Assembly: GCA_022428005.1 (NCBI GenBank)
Contig: JAKMDI010000014.1
Location: forward strand, 1-64,000
Source of the DNA: Flavobacteriaceae bacterium
GTDB taxonomy: Bacteria > Bacteroidota > Bacteroidia > Flavobacteriales > Flavobacteriaceae
Length of the DNA: 64,000 nucleotides
Direction of reading: 5' to 3'
Of the stretch, positions 29,461 through 40,548 are shown piece after piece (within the stretch, counting starts at the first letter, position 1; the number at the start of each line of letters is the position of its first letter). The notes beneath the pieces are model-generated. The model ran no database searches. It was not told the DNA's origin and worked only from the letters and a program-made list of their open reading frames with translations. The position numbers and the translations under genes were made by a program.

Positions 29461-31701
29461 ATGACGATTATAATTGATTTTTTACCTGCTTTTGGACTTA
29501 TAGGATTATTGTTTGTCTTTATCAAAAACAATTGGGTTACAAAACAAGAAGTTGGAAATGAAAAAATGGCGAAAATTGCGCACAATATTGCCAAAGGAGC
29601 CATGTCATTTTTAAAAGCTGAATATAAAATTCTCTCCATATTCGTGGTTTGTTTAGCAATACTCCTCTACATAAAAGGGAGCAATGAAGAAGGTTCTCAT
29701 GGTATGGTTGCCTTATCCTTTGTGGTTGGAGCGATTTGCTCAGCACTGGCAGGATTCATAGGAATGCGCGTTGCCACAAAAGCCAATGTAAGAACTACCA
29801 ATGCTGCTCGTAATTCTCTTGGAAAAGCCCTTGAAGTCGCTTTTGCAGGAGGCTCGGTAATGGGTCTTGGTGTGGTTGGTTTGGGAGTTTTAGGGCTCAG
29901 TGGACTGTTTGCCCTCTATCAAACTATTTGGCCTGGAGCTGAAAATTTAACTACTGTGCTCAATGTGATGACCGGTTTTTCCATGGGGGCCTCCTCCATA
30001 GCACTCTTCGCCCGTGTGGGGGGTGGGATATACACCAAAGCTGCCGATGTTGGAGCTGATTTGGTAGGTAAAGTTGAAGCGGGAATCCCAGAAGATCACC
30101 CCTTAAACCCAGCCACTATTGCAGACAATGTTGGTGACAACGTTGGTGACGTAGCTGGAATGGGAGCTGATTTATTTGAATCTTACGTGGGATCAATTAT
30201 CGGTACCATGGTACTGGGTGCTTTTATTATTACACCAGAATATGGTGGACTGGGAGCTGTTTATTTACCCTTAGTTTTGGCAGCACTCGGAATAATTGTA
30301 TCTATAATCGGTACCTTTTTTGTAAAAGTGAAAGAAGGAGGTAACCCGCAGACTGCCTTAAATGTTGGAGAATTTGGATCCGCTGGTTTAATGGTAATTG
30401 TCTCCTACTTTGTAATCAATATAATGATACCAGAGTCAACACAAGGACTCCCTTACGGAGCAATGGGTGTATTTCTCGCTACGCTGTCAGGACTCGTCGC
30501 TGGACTTGGAGTTGGAAAAATCACGGAATACTACACAGGTACAGGTACCAAACCTGTATCCGGTATTGTTCGACAATCAGACACAGGCGCTGCTACAAAT
30601 ATTATCGCTGGTTTGGGTGTGGGTATGATGTCTACTATGGTTCCTATTTTGTTGATCGCTGCTGCCATATTGGTTTCTCATCATTATGCTGGCTTATTCG
30701 GCATAGCAATTGCTGCCGTTGGGATGCTGGCCAACACTGGGATTCAACTGGCCGTAGATGCCTACGGACCCATTTCAGATAATGCTGGAGGTATTGCTGA
30801 AATGGCAGAACTACCGGCAGAGGTAAGAGAGCGCACAGATAAATTAGATGCTGTAGGGAACACTACTGCAGCCATTGGGAAAGGATTTGCAATTGCATCG
30901 GCGGCCTTAACTGCATTGGCGTTGTTCTCTGCTTTTATGCAGGTCGCAAACGTAACCGCCATCGATGTTTCTAAACCCAAAGTAATGGCGGGTCTTCTTG
31001 TTGGGGGAATGTTGCCTTTTGTTTTTTCAGCTTTGTCAATGAATGCCGTTGGACGAGCGGCCATGTCCATGATTGAAGAGGTAAGAAGACAATTCAAGGA
31101 TATCCCTGAACTCAAAGCCGCGTTAGAAATCATGCGTAAATACGACGCTGATATTTCTAAAGCCAATAAGAAAGACCGTGCGATTTTTGATGCAGCCGAC
31201 GGTAAAGCGGATTATGAAAAATGTGTTGAAATCTCAACCAAAGCCTCCATCAAAGAAATGGTTGCCCCTGGTTTACTGGCGATTGTAGTTCCCGTAGCAG
31301 TAGGGCTTATTGGCGGAGCAGAAATGCTGGGCGGTCTTCTGGCTGGTGTTACTACTTGCGGTATTTTGATGGCCATTTTCCAATCCAATGCAGGAGGAGC
31401 ATGGGACAATGCCAAGAAAATGATAGAATCCGACGGAAGAAAAGGATCAGATGCTCACAAAGCAGCCGTAGTTGGCGATACAGTTGGTGATCCTTTTAAA
31501 GATACCTCGGGCCCTTCATTAAATATTCTACTGAAATTAATGTCAGTAGTTGCTTTAGTTATAGCGCCAACAGTGGCCATTGAAGATACTTCCATGGTTG
31601 GTCAAACGGGTCAGTCCCAAAATATCATCAATATTGTTGAACTTGAGGAGGACAAAGCAGTTGCTGAAAGTGATTATGTAGTCGGTGACTCGAAAAAATA
31701 A
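29461..31701 (+). CDS. hppA: Membrane-bound ion-translocating pyrophosphatase
   Basis: [60 protein letters not shown]; start taken as MTIIIDFLP. Confidence 0.96.
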   Translation: MTIIIDFLPAFGLIGLLFVFIKNNWVTKQEVGNEKMAKIAHNIAKGAMSFLKAEYKILSIFVVCLAILLYIKGSNEEGSHGMVALSFVVGAICSALAGFIGMRVATKANVRTTNAARNSLGKALEVAFAGGSVMGLGVVGLGVLGLSGLFALYQTIWPGAENLTTVLNVMTGFSMGASSIALFARVGGGIYTKAADVGADLVGKVEAGIPEDHPLNPATIADNVGDNVGDVAGMGADLFESYVGSIIGTMVLGAFIITPEYGGLGAVYLPLVLAALGIIVSIIGTFFVKVKEGGNPQTALNVGEFGSAGLMVIVSYFVINIMIPESTQGLPYGAMGVFLATLSGLVAGLGVGKITEYYTGTGTKPVSGIVRQSDTGAATNIIAGLGVGMMSTMVPILLIAAAILVSHHYAGLFGIAIAAVGMLANTGIQLAVDAYGPISDNAGGIAEMAELPAEVRERTDKLDAVGNTTAAIGKGFAIASAALTALALFSAFMQVANVTAIDVSKPKVMAGLLVGGMLPFVFSALSMNAVGRAAMSMIEEVRRQFKDIPELKAALEIMRKYDADISKANKKDRAIFDAADGKADYEKCVEISTKASIKEMVAPGLLAIVVPVAVGLIGGAEMLGGLLAGVTTCGILMAIFQSNAGGAWDNAKKMIESDGRKGSDAHKAAVVGDTVGDPFKDTSGPSLNILLKLMSVVALVIAPTVAIEDTSMVGQTGQSQNIINIVELEEDKAVAESDYVVGDSKK

Positions 31702-31732
31702 GTTTTAAAGCTTGTCTTACAATCAGCAGCGT

Positions 31733-32716
31733 TTACTGATTTACATACATTACTTTTTTCACGGCTTTAACAACATCTTCGCTATTGGGAAGCCACTCCG
31801 CTAATAATACAGGGGAGTAAGGTGCTGGAGTATCCGCAGTATTGATCTTTTCGATAGGCGCATCCAAATGGTCGAATATTTGATTTTGAACTTGATAGGT
31901 TATGTCTGTAGATATATTTCCAAAAGGCCATGATTCCTCCAATATCACCAAACGATTGGTTTTTTTAACCGAAGTAAAAATAGTCTCATAGTCCATAGGA
32001 CGAATCGTTCTCAAATCAATAATCTCGCATTCAATTCCTTCTTTTGAAAGTGACTCTGCTGCAGCATAGGCAGCCTTGATTATTTTCCCAAAGGATACGA
32101 CAGTAACATCACTTCCTGCTCTTTTGACATCTGCTACACCAATGGGTAAAGTATACTCTCCTTCGGGTACCTCACCCTTATCACCATACATTTGTTCTGA
32201 CTCCATAAAAATAACAGGATCATTATCTCTGATGGCTGATTTTAGAAGTCCTTTAGCATCATAGGGATTGGAAGGAACAATCACTTTAAGTCCAGGGCAA
32301 TTGGCATACCAGCTTTCAAAAGCTTGGGAATGTGTGGCGGCTAACTGGCCAGCAGAAGCTGTGGGCCCTCTGAATACTATAGGGCAAGGGAACTGCCCTC
32401 CTGACATCTGTCTAATTTTAGCAGCATTATTGATAATCTGATCTATCCCCACCAGCGCAAAATTAAACGTCATAAATTCTATAATCGGGCGGTTACCCGT
32501 CATGGTAGAACCTACACCAATTCCCGAAAAACCCAGTTCTGAAATGGGCGTATCTATAACACGCTTTTCTCCAAACTCATCAAGCATTCCTTTAGAGGCC
32601 TTATAAGCTCCATTGTATTCGGCTACCTCCTCCCCCATCAAATAAATGGTTTCATCTCTTCGCATTTCTTCCGACATGGCCTCACAAATAGCTTCTCTGA
32701 ACTGAATCGTTTTCAT
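31733..32716 (-). CDS. pdhB: Pyruvate dehydrogenase E1 component beta subunit
   Basis: FREAICEAMSEEMRRDETIYLMGEEVAEYNGAYKASKGM; transketolase C-terminal motifs. Confidence 0.95.
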   Translation of the reverse strand: MKTIQFREAICEAMSEEMRRDETIYLMGEEVAEYNGAYKASKGMLDEFGEKRVIDTPISELGFSGIGVGSTMTGNRPIIEFMTFNFALVGIDQIINNAAKIRQMSGGQFPCPIVFRGPTASAGQLAATHSQAFESWYANCPGLKVIVPSNPYDAKGLLKSAIRDNDPVIFMESEQMYGDKGEVPEGEYTLPIGVADVKRAGSDVTVVSFGKIIKAAYAAAESLSKEGIECEIIDLRTIRPMDYETIFTSVKKTNRLVILEESWPFGNISTDITYQVQNQIFDHLDAPIEKINTADTPAPYSPVLLAEWLPNSEDVVKAVKKVMYVNQ

Positions 32717-32862
32717 TAATATTTTCTTTAGTGATGCAAATTTAATTAAATGCTAAATGATTTATGGAGATATAAACCATAATTTTGCTAAAAAGGCAAT
32801 ACAAAAAGGGATGATTTTCCAATGAATTACCCCTCAAATTTATTAATTTGGATATAAGATTT

Positions 32863-33486
32863 ATGAAATTAATTCAATTAAACATCAAGGGGATTTCTTA
32901 CAGCGAAACGCAAACAGGTGCTTATGCACTTATTTTAAGTGAGGTGGACGGAAACAGAAGGCTCCCCATAATCATTGGAGGATTTGAGGCACAGTCTATC
33001 GCCATCGCTTTGGAAAAAGAATTGAAACCAAAACGCCCCCTCACCCACGATCTATTTAAAAATTTTGCCGACCGGTTTAACATATTTGTAAAGCAGGTAA
33101 TCATTCACAAGCTGGTAGACGGCGTATTTTACTCCAGCTTAATTTGCGAGCGGGACAAGATTGAGGAGATTATCGATGCAAGAACTTCCGATGCCATAGC
33201 AATGGCATTGAGGTATGGCGCACCCATTTTTATTTATGACTCGATTCTCAAACAGGCAGGTTTTGATGAAAGTACCATGAAAGAAGACAGTAAAAATAAG
33301 GGAAGCGAAGATTGGATTCAAAATTTTGTAAAAGAACAGAGTAAGCAAAAAGCCATTCCCGACGATTTAAAAAAACTATCTATCCCCAAGCTAAAGTCAC
33401 TTCTCGATAAATTTGTCAATCTCGAAGACTATGAAAAAGCGGTTAAAATAAGGGACGAAATTTCCAAGAGGGAATCAAAAAAGTAA
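32863..33486 (+). CDS. Bifunctional nuclease (DUF151) with C-terminal UVR-like motif
   Basis: LPIIIGGFEAQSIAIALE, DARTSDAIAMALRYGAPIF; C-terminal LDKFVNLEDYEKAVKIRDEISKRE; start at MKLIQLN. Confidence 0.9.
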   Translation: MKLIQLNIKGISYSETQTGAYALILSEVDGNRRLPIIIGGFEAQSIAIALEKELKPKRPLTHDLFKNFADRFNIFVKQVIIHKLVDGVFYSSLICERDKIEEIIDARTSDAIAMALRYGAPIFIYDSILKQAGFDESTMKEDSKNKGSEDWIQNFVKEQSKQKAIPDDLKKLSIPKLKSLLDKFVNLEDYEKAVKIRDEISKRESKK

Positions 33487-33574
33487 CTGTTAATCTTTTT
33501 TTGAAAACTAATTTTTTTTTTACCGCTTGGCTTTGCACCATGATTTATTTTTGAATTAAATACCCACAATTCTC

Positions 33575-34399
33575 ATGCAGCAATATTTAGATCTGATTCG
33601 ACATATTCAAGACAATGGAGTTAGTAAAACCGACCGAACCGGTACAGGTACAAAAAGTGTTTTTGGCTATCAAATGAGATTTGATTTGGCGGAAGGTTTT
33701 CCTTTGGTTACGACCAAAAAAATTCATGTTAAGTCTGTTATTCACGAGTTGTTGTGGTTTTTAAAAGGGGATACAAACATCAATTACCTAAAAGAAAATG
33801 GGGTCAGAATATGGAATGAATGGGCCGATGAAAATGGGAATTTAGGCCCCGTTTATGGGCACCAATGGAGAAATTGGAATGATGAAGGGATTGATCAAAT
33901 CAAAAACACAATTGACACCCTAAAAAACAACCCCGACAGCAGAAGAATGCTGGTGTCTGCCTGGAACCCAACTGTGATGCCTGACACTTCTGTCTCTTTT
34001 TCGGATAACGTGGCCAACAACAAAGCCGCTTTACCCCCTTGTCACGCTTTTTTTCAATTTTATGTGGCCGACAAAAAACTCTCCTGTCAACTGTATCAAA
34101 GAAGTGCAGATCTTTTTCTTGGTGTTCCTTTTAATATTGCCTCTTATGCATTGCTAAACTTGATGGTTGCCCAAGTATGCGACCTCGAACCTGGAACTTT
34201 TGTCCACACCTTTGGAGATGTTCATATTTACACCAATCACCAGGAACAAATTGAGGAGCAACTAAGCAGAAAACCAAAACCATTACCAAAAATGATTTTA
34301 AACCCCGATGTGAAAGATATTTTTGATTTCAAATACGATGATTTCACCCTCAACGGTTACGACCCACATCCGCTAATTCGTGGGAAGGTGGCGATTTAA
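33575..34399 (+). CDS. thyA: Thymidylate synthase
   Basis: [49 protein letters not shown]. Confidence 0.98.
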   Translation: MQQYLDLIRHIQDNGVSKTDRTGTGTKSVFGYQMRFDLAEGFPLVTTKKIHVKSVIHELLWFLKGDTNINYLKENGVRIWNEWADENGNLGPVYGHQWRNWNDEGIDQIKNTIDTLKNNPDSRRMLVSAWNPTVMPDTSVSFSDNVANNKAALPPCHAFFQFYVADKKLSCQLYQRSADLFLGVPFNIASYALLNLMVAQVCDLEPGTFVHTFGDVHIYTNHQEQIEEQLSRKPKPLPKMILNPDVKDIFDFKYDDFTLNGYDPHPLIRGKVAI

Positions 34400-35440
34400 T
34401 TATTGCTGAGCTTCTTTTTTCAGAATATTTACCAGCTGCTCTATCTCTTCAATAGAGTTGTAAAAGTGGAGTGAAAATCGCAAATATTTACCGCGGATAG
34501 CAGTTCTGATATTACTATCCTCCAGCCTATTGTGCAATTCCTCCGAGGCAGGTATACTAACGATAGAGCTGTGTTGACTTCTTTCGTAAAATTCAGGAGT
34601 GTTGCCCACCAGATGCAGCTCTTTTTTAAGGGTAGCCGCCAACATTTTATTTCTTTCTACCAATTGCTTATAATCATTGGAAATCAAATAATTCATCGCA
34701 AAAACTAATGAAGCTGCCCCCAATATATTAAAGTGTCCAGCAAAAACCCTTTGATAGAAATCATCGCGGTTGATTGTCGCCATTTCAAAAAATCGATCGG
34801 AAAGCGCCACGAATCCATTACCAAAACCCGCCAGCAGCCATTTATAGCCACTGCATACCACAGCATCAAAAGGGGAATCATTAAAATTAAAATAATCCGT
34901 ACCGATAAACTGTGTGGCATCGCCAACGATTAGCAACTGAGGGTATTTATCTCTAAGGTTTTGTAAAAAATCGAAATCTATTTTTAATCCATTAGTGTAT
35001 TGAACAATGCTGATGATCAATGCATCAATAGATTGATTGGCCAAAGCATTCTCAATACGCTGTTCCAAATCTTCCGCTATGGTGAGTTGGAAAAAATTAA
35101 AATCTCTTTCATTGATGGCATCTACAAGCGAGTGGTAATCTTCGTTGACATACAATATATTACTCCCTTTTTTAAGTCCATCTAATACGTATCTAATACC
35201 TACTGAAAAATTGGATACAAAAAATGTATGCTGCTCGTTTGAACCGATAAACTGGGCTATGGTCGCATGGGTTTCGTCCAGCTGTTTATAAGCATTGATT
35301 TTGTATTGATCCCCGTCATTTAAGTAATTTTGTTCAAATTCAGTTCTAAATTGGTACAAGGATTGAGACATTAACCCAACATAGGCAGTATTGAAATAAG
35401 AACATGATTTCAGCGCTGGGAAATCGTTTTGGAGGGTCAT
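34400..35440 (-). CDS. Aminotransferase class V-fold protein
   Basis: GDATQFIGTDYFNFNDSPFDAVVCSGYKWLLAGFGNGF PLP-lysine context. Confidence 0.85.
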   Translation of the reverse strand: MTLQNDFPALKSCSYFNTAYVGLMSQSLYQFRTEFEQNYLNDGDQYKINAYKQLDETHATIAQFIGSNEQHTFFVSNFSVGIRYVLDGLKKGSNILYVNEDYHSLVDAINERDFNFFQLTIAEDLEQRIENALANQSIDALIISIVQYTNGLKIDFDFLQNLRDKYPQLLIVGDATQFIGTDYFNFNDSPFDAVVCSGYKWLLAGFGNGFVALSDRFFEMATINRDDFYQRVFAGHFNILGAASLVFAMNYLISNDYKQLVERNKMLAATLKKELHLVGNTPEFYERSQHSSIVSIPASEELHNRLEDSNIRTAIRGKYLRFSLHFYNSIEEIEQLVNILKKEAQQ

Positions 35441-35616
35441 AAATAAATTAGAAAACGTACATTTACGTCAAAATTAGTCTATTTCAATATATTTTGACTT
35501 TAATTTCCATTATAATTCCAAAAGCAAGTTTCACGTTATTTTCAAGTCCACGAGTTCAGTGGGAAAATACGTCAATTTTATAATTTAATACCAAATAGCC
35601 TTGGGCAATATCAAGT

Positions 35617-36105
35617 ATGAGTAAAAAACCAAAACTGACCCTTATCGCTGCGATTGACGAAAATCGTGTTCTTGGGAAAGACAATCAATTGATCTGGCAT
35701 TTGCCCGAAGATCTGAAGCGTTTTAAACGATTAACGACAGGTCACGCCATCATTATGGGAAGGAAAACTTTTGAATCGTTACCCAAAGCCTTGCCCAATC
35801 GACACAATATTGTAATCACCCGAAACCATGAATTCAACCAAGAGGGAGTAACTGTTTGTCACAGCCTTCAAGAAGCCATTGAGCAAGCTGGCAATGACGA
35901 ACAACCTTTTGTTATTGGTGGAGGTCAGATATACGAACAAGCACTGGGTATGGCAGCGGTAATTGAGCTTACAAAAATTCACGCTCAATTTGAGGGGGAT
36001 GTTTTTTTCCCCGAGATCAATCCACTAGAATGGAATATTGAAAAAGAGGAGTTTATTGAAAATAAGGAATTCGACTATTCCTTTATTACCTATTCAAAAA
36101 AATAA
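35617..36105 (+). CDS. folA: Dihydrofolate reductase
   Basis: IAAIDENRVLGKDNQLIWHLPEDLKRFKRLT, IIMGRKTFESL. Confidence 0.97.
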   Translation: MSKKPKLTLIAAIDENRVLGKDNQLIWHLPEDLKRFKRLTTGHAIIMGRKTFESLPKALPNRHNIVITRNHEFNQEGVTVCHSLQEAIEQAGNDEQPFVIGGGQIYEQALGMAAVIELTKIHAQFEGDVFFPEINPLEWNIEKEEFIENKEFDYSFITYSKK

Positions 36106-36112
36106 ATTACAA

Positions 36113-36994
36113 ATGAAAGCATACGTATTTCCAGGTCAAGGTTCTCAATTTGTAGGCATGGGAAAAGACCTTTTTGATCGATATGAAGAAACAAAAAGAA
36201 TATTTAAAGTTTCTGACGAAATTTTAGGGTTTAAGATTTCAGAAATTCTTTTGGAAGGGAGTAAAGAAGCCCTCCAGCAAACCCGAGTTACCCAACCAGC
36301 AATCTATATTCACTCTGTAATTAGTGCTATGATGATGGAGAATCAACAAACACCCGATGCGGTTGCGGGTCATTCTCTGGGAGAGTTCTCAGCTTTAACC
36401 GCTGCAGGAATCATTGATTTTGAGTCAGGTCTTCGGCTGGTATCTCAAAGGGCGGAAGCCATGCAAAAAGCGTGTAACCTCAGTGAGGGAAGCATGGCAG
36501 CAGTTTTAGGCCTCGAAGACGAACAAGTAGAAACCGTTTGTAAAAAAATTAAGGGTACCGTCGTTGCAGCCAATTATAATTGTCCTGGTCAATTGGTTAT
36601 TTCTGGTTCCAAAGAATCGATAGCTCTGGCCTGCGACGCACTGAAAGCTGAGGGCGCAAGAAGGGCATTAATTTTGCCCGTTGGAGGTGCCTTCCACTCT
36701 CCCCTAATGGAACCTGCAAGAGAGAAACTGGCCAATGCCATAAACCAAACAACATTTGCGAAACCCATGTGCCCTGTATATCAAAATACAGTTGCAAAGC
36801 CAGTTACAGATCCAGATGAAATTCAGAAAAATTTAATTGATCAGTTGACCGCCCCTGTAAAATGGACCCAATCCATAAATGCAATGAAAACTGATGGGAT
36901 ATCCGATTTTATTGAAGTGGGGCCAGGCAAAGTACTCCAAGGACTGATCAAGAAAATTTACCCAGAAGCAATCACTTCGTCATCAAACGGCTAA
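36113..36994 (+). CDS. fabD: Malonyl-CoA:ACP S-malonyltransferase
   Basis: FPGQGSQFVGMGKDL, GHSLGEFSAL; start at MKAYVFPG. Confidence 0.97.
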   Translation: MKAYVFPGQGSQFVGMGKDLFDRYEETKRIFKVSDEILGFKISEILLEGSKEALQQTRVTQPAIYIHSVISAMMMENQQTPDAVAGHSLGEFSALTAAGIIDFESGLRLVSQRAEAMQKACNLSEGSMAAVLGLEDEQVETVCKKIKGTVVAANYNCPGQLVISGSKESIALACDALKAEGARRALILPVGGAFHSPLMEPAREKLANAINQTTFAKPMCPVYQNTVAKPVTDPDEIQKNLIDQLTAPVKWTQSINAMKTDGISDFIEVGPGKVLQGLIKKIYPEAITSSSNG

Positions 36995-38128
36995 TGTTTG
37001 GCCCAAAAATTCTTTGATGGTGTCGGTAATAAAATCGATTTGATCATCGCTGAGCTCGGTGTGCATCGGCAATGAAATCACCTCATTTACAATTTGAAGG
37101 GTAACCTTAAAATCCTCAGCTTTATATCGCTCGCTGGTATAAGCCTTTTGTTGGTGTAGAGGAATAGGATAATAAATTCCACATGGGATATTGTTGTTGT
37201 TGAGGTGCTGGACCAAACCATCCCGATCTGCATCAATGACTCTTAACGTGTACTGGTGGTAAACGTGCGAATCACAATCTCCTTTTCTGTAGGGTATTAT
37301 CAGATTGGGATGATCCTTCAGACGCTGATTGTACTTTAGCGCAGCAGCTTTTCTGGACTCATTGTAGTAATCAAGATATTTTAATTTAATGTCTAAGATA
37401 GCTGCTTGTACTGAATCTAAACGTGAATTTACACCTACCACATCGTGGTGATACCTGACATACATTCCGTGGTTTACCATTCCCCTGATGGTGTGGGCCA
37501 GCTCGTCGTTATTTGTAAAAATGGCGCCTCCATCACCATAGGCCCCCAGATTCTTTGATGGAAAAAATGAAGTAGTTCCGATATCGCCTATCGTACCCGT
37601 TCTCTTTTTACTACCATCATTAAAAGTATAGTCTGCCCCAATCGATTGGGCGTTGTCTTCCACAACGTATAAATTATGCTTTTCGGCCAAGGCCATAATC
37701 CCTTCCATATCGGCGGCTTGACCAAAAAGATGAACAGGAATAATAGCTTTGCTCTTGGGACTTATTACTTTTTCAACTGACTCCAAATCAATATTAAAGG
37801 TAGCGGGGTCAACATCTACCAACACAGGGGTCAATCCCAAAAGGGAGATTACCTCTACGGTTGCAGCAAAAGTAAAATCAGCGGTTATCACCTCATCACC
37901 TGGTTTGAGCCCCAATCCCATCAGGGCGATCTGTAAGGCATCAGTTCCATTGGCGCAAGGGATCACATGCTTTACATTGAGGTAGGACTCCAAGTGCTCC
38001 TGAAAGTCTTTTACTTGCGGGCCGTTGATGAATTGAGTAGAGGCGATAGTATTCAAAACAGATTGGTTGACCTGCTCTTGGATTTGATCGTATTGACCTT
38101 TAAGGTCGACCATTTGAATCTTCTTCAT
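36983..38128 (-). CDS. DegT/DnrJ/EryC1/StrS aminotransferase family protein
   Basis: CANGTDALQIALMGLGLKPGDEVI, VEDNAQSIGADY, SFFPSKNLGAYGDGGA. Confidence 0.95.
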   Translation of the reverse strand: MKKIQMVDLKGQYDQIQEQVNQSVLNTIASTQFINGPQVKDFQEHLESYLNVKHVIPCANGTDALQIALMGLGLKPGDEVITADFTFAATVEVISLLGLTPVLVDVDPATFNIDLESVEKVISPKSKAIIPVHLFGQAADMEGIMALAEKHNLYVVEDNAQSIGADYTFNDGSKKRTGTIGDIGTTSFFPSKNLGAYGDGGAIFTNNDELAHTIRGMVNHGMYVRYHHDVVGVNSRLDSVQAAILDIKLKYLDYYNESRKAAALKYNQRLKDHPNLIIPYRKGDCDSHVYHQYTLRVIDADRDGLVQHLNNNNIPCGIYYPIPLHQQKAYTSERYKAEDFKVTLQIVNEVISLPMHTELSDDQIDFITDTIKEFLGQTLAV

Positions 38129-38203
38129 AATTCTGTTTACGCCACAAAATTAAAAAAAGGAATCTGCTTTACGCAATTGATATTAAAAACTATTTTTGAT
38201 GAA

Positions 38204-39451
38204 ATGGTTTTTCGTTTTTTATACAATATCACACTTACCCTTTTTTATCCTGTAGTTCAGATAGCTGCGCTGTTTTCAGGTAAAATTGCTCTTTTTGTGG
38301 CCGGCCGTAGGGATATTTTCGGGCTATTAAAATTGAAAGAAGTTGATAAAGGAACATGGGTCTGGTTTCATGTGGCCTCTCTGGGAGAATTTGAACAGGC
38401 GAGACCGTTGATGGAAGCATTCAAAAAATCATTCTCCAATCACAAGATCTTACTTACTTTTTTTTCACCCTCGGGATATGAGATTCAAAAACAGTACGAT
38501 CTTGCAGATTGCGTGTGCTACTTACCTTGGGATACCAAAAAAAATGTAAATCGCTTTTTGGATTTTTGCAACATCAAACTTGCCCTATTTATAAAGTACG
38601 AGTTTTGGCCCAATTGCTTTAACGGTTTGTCAAAGAGAAAAATACCTACTTACTCCGTTTCGAGTATTTTTAGACCCGAACAAGTATTCTTCCGCTGGTA
38701 TGGTGGAGCCTTCAGAAATATACTTTTAGATATAAATCACTTTTTTGTTCAAAACGAAAGCTCAAAATCATTATTAAATTCCATTGGGATTGATCAGGTA
38801 ACGGTAAATGCGGATACCCGAGTTGATCGGGTTTACAAAATGAGCAGGCAAAATAATAAACTCGAGCTGATGGAAGATTTTACCGCAGGTAAAAAATGTT
38901 TTGTAGCAGGAAGTACCTGGCCCGAAGACCATGATATTATGGAGCATCTCTTTAAAAAAGAAACCCAGCTAAAAGTAGTGATCGCGCCTCACGAAGTTGA
39001 TCATAAGTCCATTGAAAAATTAGAAAAACGCATGGGCGTTGACTGTGCAAAATGGAGCAGTTACAACAGTGAAAAAGACCGCAATAAATCCATCTTGATC
39101 ATTGATAATATTGGTCAACTGGGAAAGGTATACAGCTATGCCTCTTTCGCTTACGTTGGAGGAGGGATGAAAAAAAATGGACTTCACAATACATTAGAGC
39201 CAGCAGCCTACGGCATACCAATTATCATTGGCGAACACTACAATAGGTATGAAGAGGCTGTTAGCTTGTTAAAAAGTGGAGGAATGATCAGCGTAAAATC
39301 TGCTGCTGAATTTAAAGAAATTACCCATAAACTGATCAATGACAAAAAATTGACTCAGCAAATGGGGGAAAACAACAATCAGTATATTTTGTCGGGAAAA
39401 GGAGCAAGTCAACTGATCTTGAAAAAAATCGAGAGCTTAAGCGGTTTATAA
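38204..39451 (+). CDS. waaA: 3-deoxy-D-manno-octulosonic acid transferase
   Basis: WFHVASLGEFEQARPL, KYEFWPN, AGSTWPEDH, YVGGGMKKNGLHNTLEPAAYGIP; start at MVFRFLYN. Confidence 0.94.
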   Translation: MVFRFLYNITLTLFYPVVQIAALFSGKIALFVAGRRDIFGLLKLKEVDKGTWVWFHVASLGEFEQARPLMEAFKKSFSNHKILLTFFSPSGYEIQKQYDLADCVCYLPWDTKKNVNRFLDFCNIKLALFIKYEFWPNCFNGLSKRKIPTYSVSSIFRPEQVFFRWYGGAFRNILLDINHFFVQNESSKSLLNSIGIDQVTVNADTRVDRVYKMSRQNNKLELMEDFTAGKKCFVAGSTWPEDHDIMEHLFKKETQLKVVIAPHEVDHKSIEKLEKRMGVDCAKWSSYNSEKDRNKSILIIDNIGQLGKVYSYASFAYVGGGMKKNGLHNTLEPAAYGIPIIIGEHYNRYEEAVSLLKSGGMISVKSAAEFKEITHKLINDKKLTQQMGENNNQYILSGKGASQLILKKIESLSGL

Positions 39452-39491
39452 TTTTTTCCAATTTTATATATTTGGCTCACATACATTAATC

Positions 39492-40544
39492 ATGAAAAAA
39501 ATTCTAATTGCTTTGCTCTTTCCTTGGGTAATGATTCATTCTCAACAAACAGAAAAAGAACCCCTAAATATTATATTAATGATTGGAGACGGAATGGGTT
39601 TAAGCCAAATCACTGCGGGAATGTATGTTAACAACAACACCTCTACATTAGAAAATTTCTCAGTAGTGGGACTCTCAAAAACACACGCAATTAAAAGCTT
39701 GGTGACCGATTCAGCCGCCAGTGGAACTGCGATGGCCTGTGGTGACAAAACCTATAACGGCGTTGTAGGCGTCAATTACCTCAATAAAAACCTAAAATCC
39801 ATACTCGAAATATGCGAAGAAAATGGTTACAATACGGGGCTCATTACTACCTCCAGTATTGTTCATGCAACTCCTGCATCTTTTTATGCCAACGTTTCCT
39901 CTCGTAAAAAATATGAAGACATCGCCATGCAACTCAGCACAAGTGAGGTAGATTATTTTATCGGTGGTGGAAAAAAGCATTTTAATCAAAGAGAGGATGG
40001 CAGAAATCTCATCAAGGAAATGAAATCTTTTGATATGGTAAAAAATTTAAAGGGATTTCAAAAATCTGAGGCTGACAAAATCGGTTTGTTTACTTATAAA
40101 GACGAGCCCCCGTCCCTAAACCAAGGAAGAGATCCCCTACTGCCAGAGTATCTCTCAGCCACTTTAGAAAAATTTAAAAATCGAGAAAAACCCTTTTTTG
40201 TATTGGTGGAAGGATCACAAATTGACTGGGGCGGACATGCCAATGATGTCGATTACATTACTTCTGAGTTTATTGAATTTAACAATGCCATTGGCGTTGC
40301 GCTGAACTTTTTAGAAGAAAACCCAAACACCTTAATTGTGGTTACTGCTGACCATGAGACGGGTGGTTTGGCCATTATCAAAGGGAAAACAAAAAATTTC
40401 GAAATTGAAGCGGGGTTTAATACTGGAGGCCACAGTGCTACTATGGTTCCTGTATTTAGCCACGGAAAAAATGCAAGCCTTTTTAGCGGTATATACGACA
40501 ATACCCAAATTTTTCACAAAATAAAAGAAGCTGCTGGTTTATAA
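39492..40544 (+). CDS. Alkaline phosphatase
   Basis: NIILMIGDGMG, TDSAASGTAMACG, VEGSQIDWGGHAND, VTADHETGG. Confidence 0.96.
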   Translation: MKKILIALLFPWVMIHSQQTEKEPLNIILMIGDGMGLSQITAGMYVNNNTSTLENFSVVGLSKTHAIKSLVTDSAASGTAMACGDKTYNGVVGVNYLNKNLKSILEICEENGYNTGLITTSSIVHATPASFYANVSSRKKYEDIAMQLSTSEVDYFIGGGKKHFNQREDGRNLIKEMKSFDMVKNLKGFQKSEADKIGLFTYKDEPPSLNQGRDPLLPEYLSATLEKFKNREKPFFVLVEGSQIDWGGHANDVDYITSEFIEFNNAIGVALNFLEENPNTLIVVTADHETGGLAIIKGKTKNFEIEAGFNTGGHSATMVPVFSHGKNASLFSGIYDNTQIFHKIKEAAGL

Positions 40545-40548
40545 CAAA

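Noticed and set aside
39467-39474. TATATTTG before the alkaline phosphatase gene as promoter
   Set aside because: No convincing -33 element; not strong enough to list as a feature.
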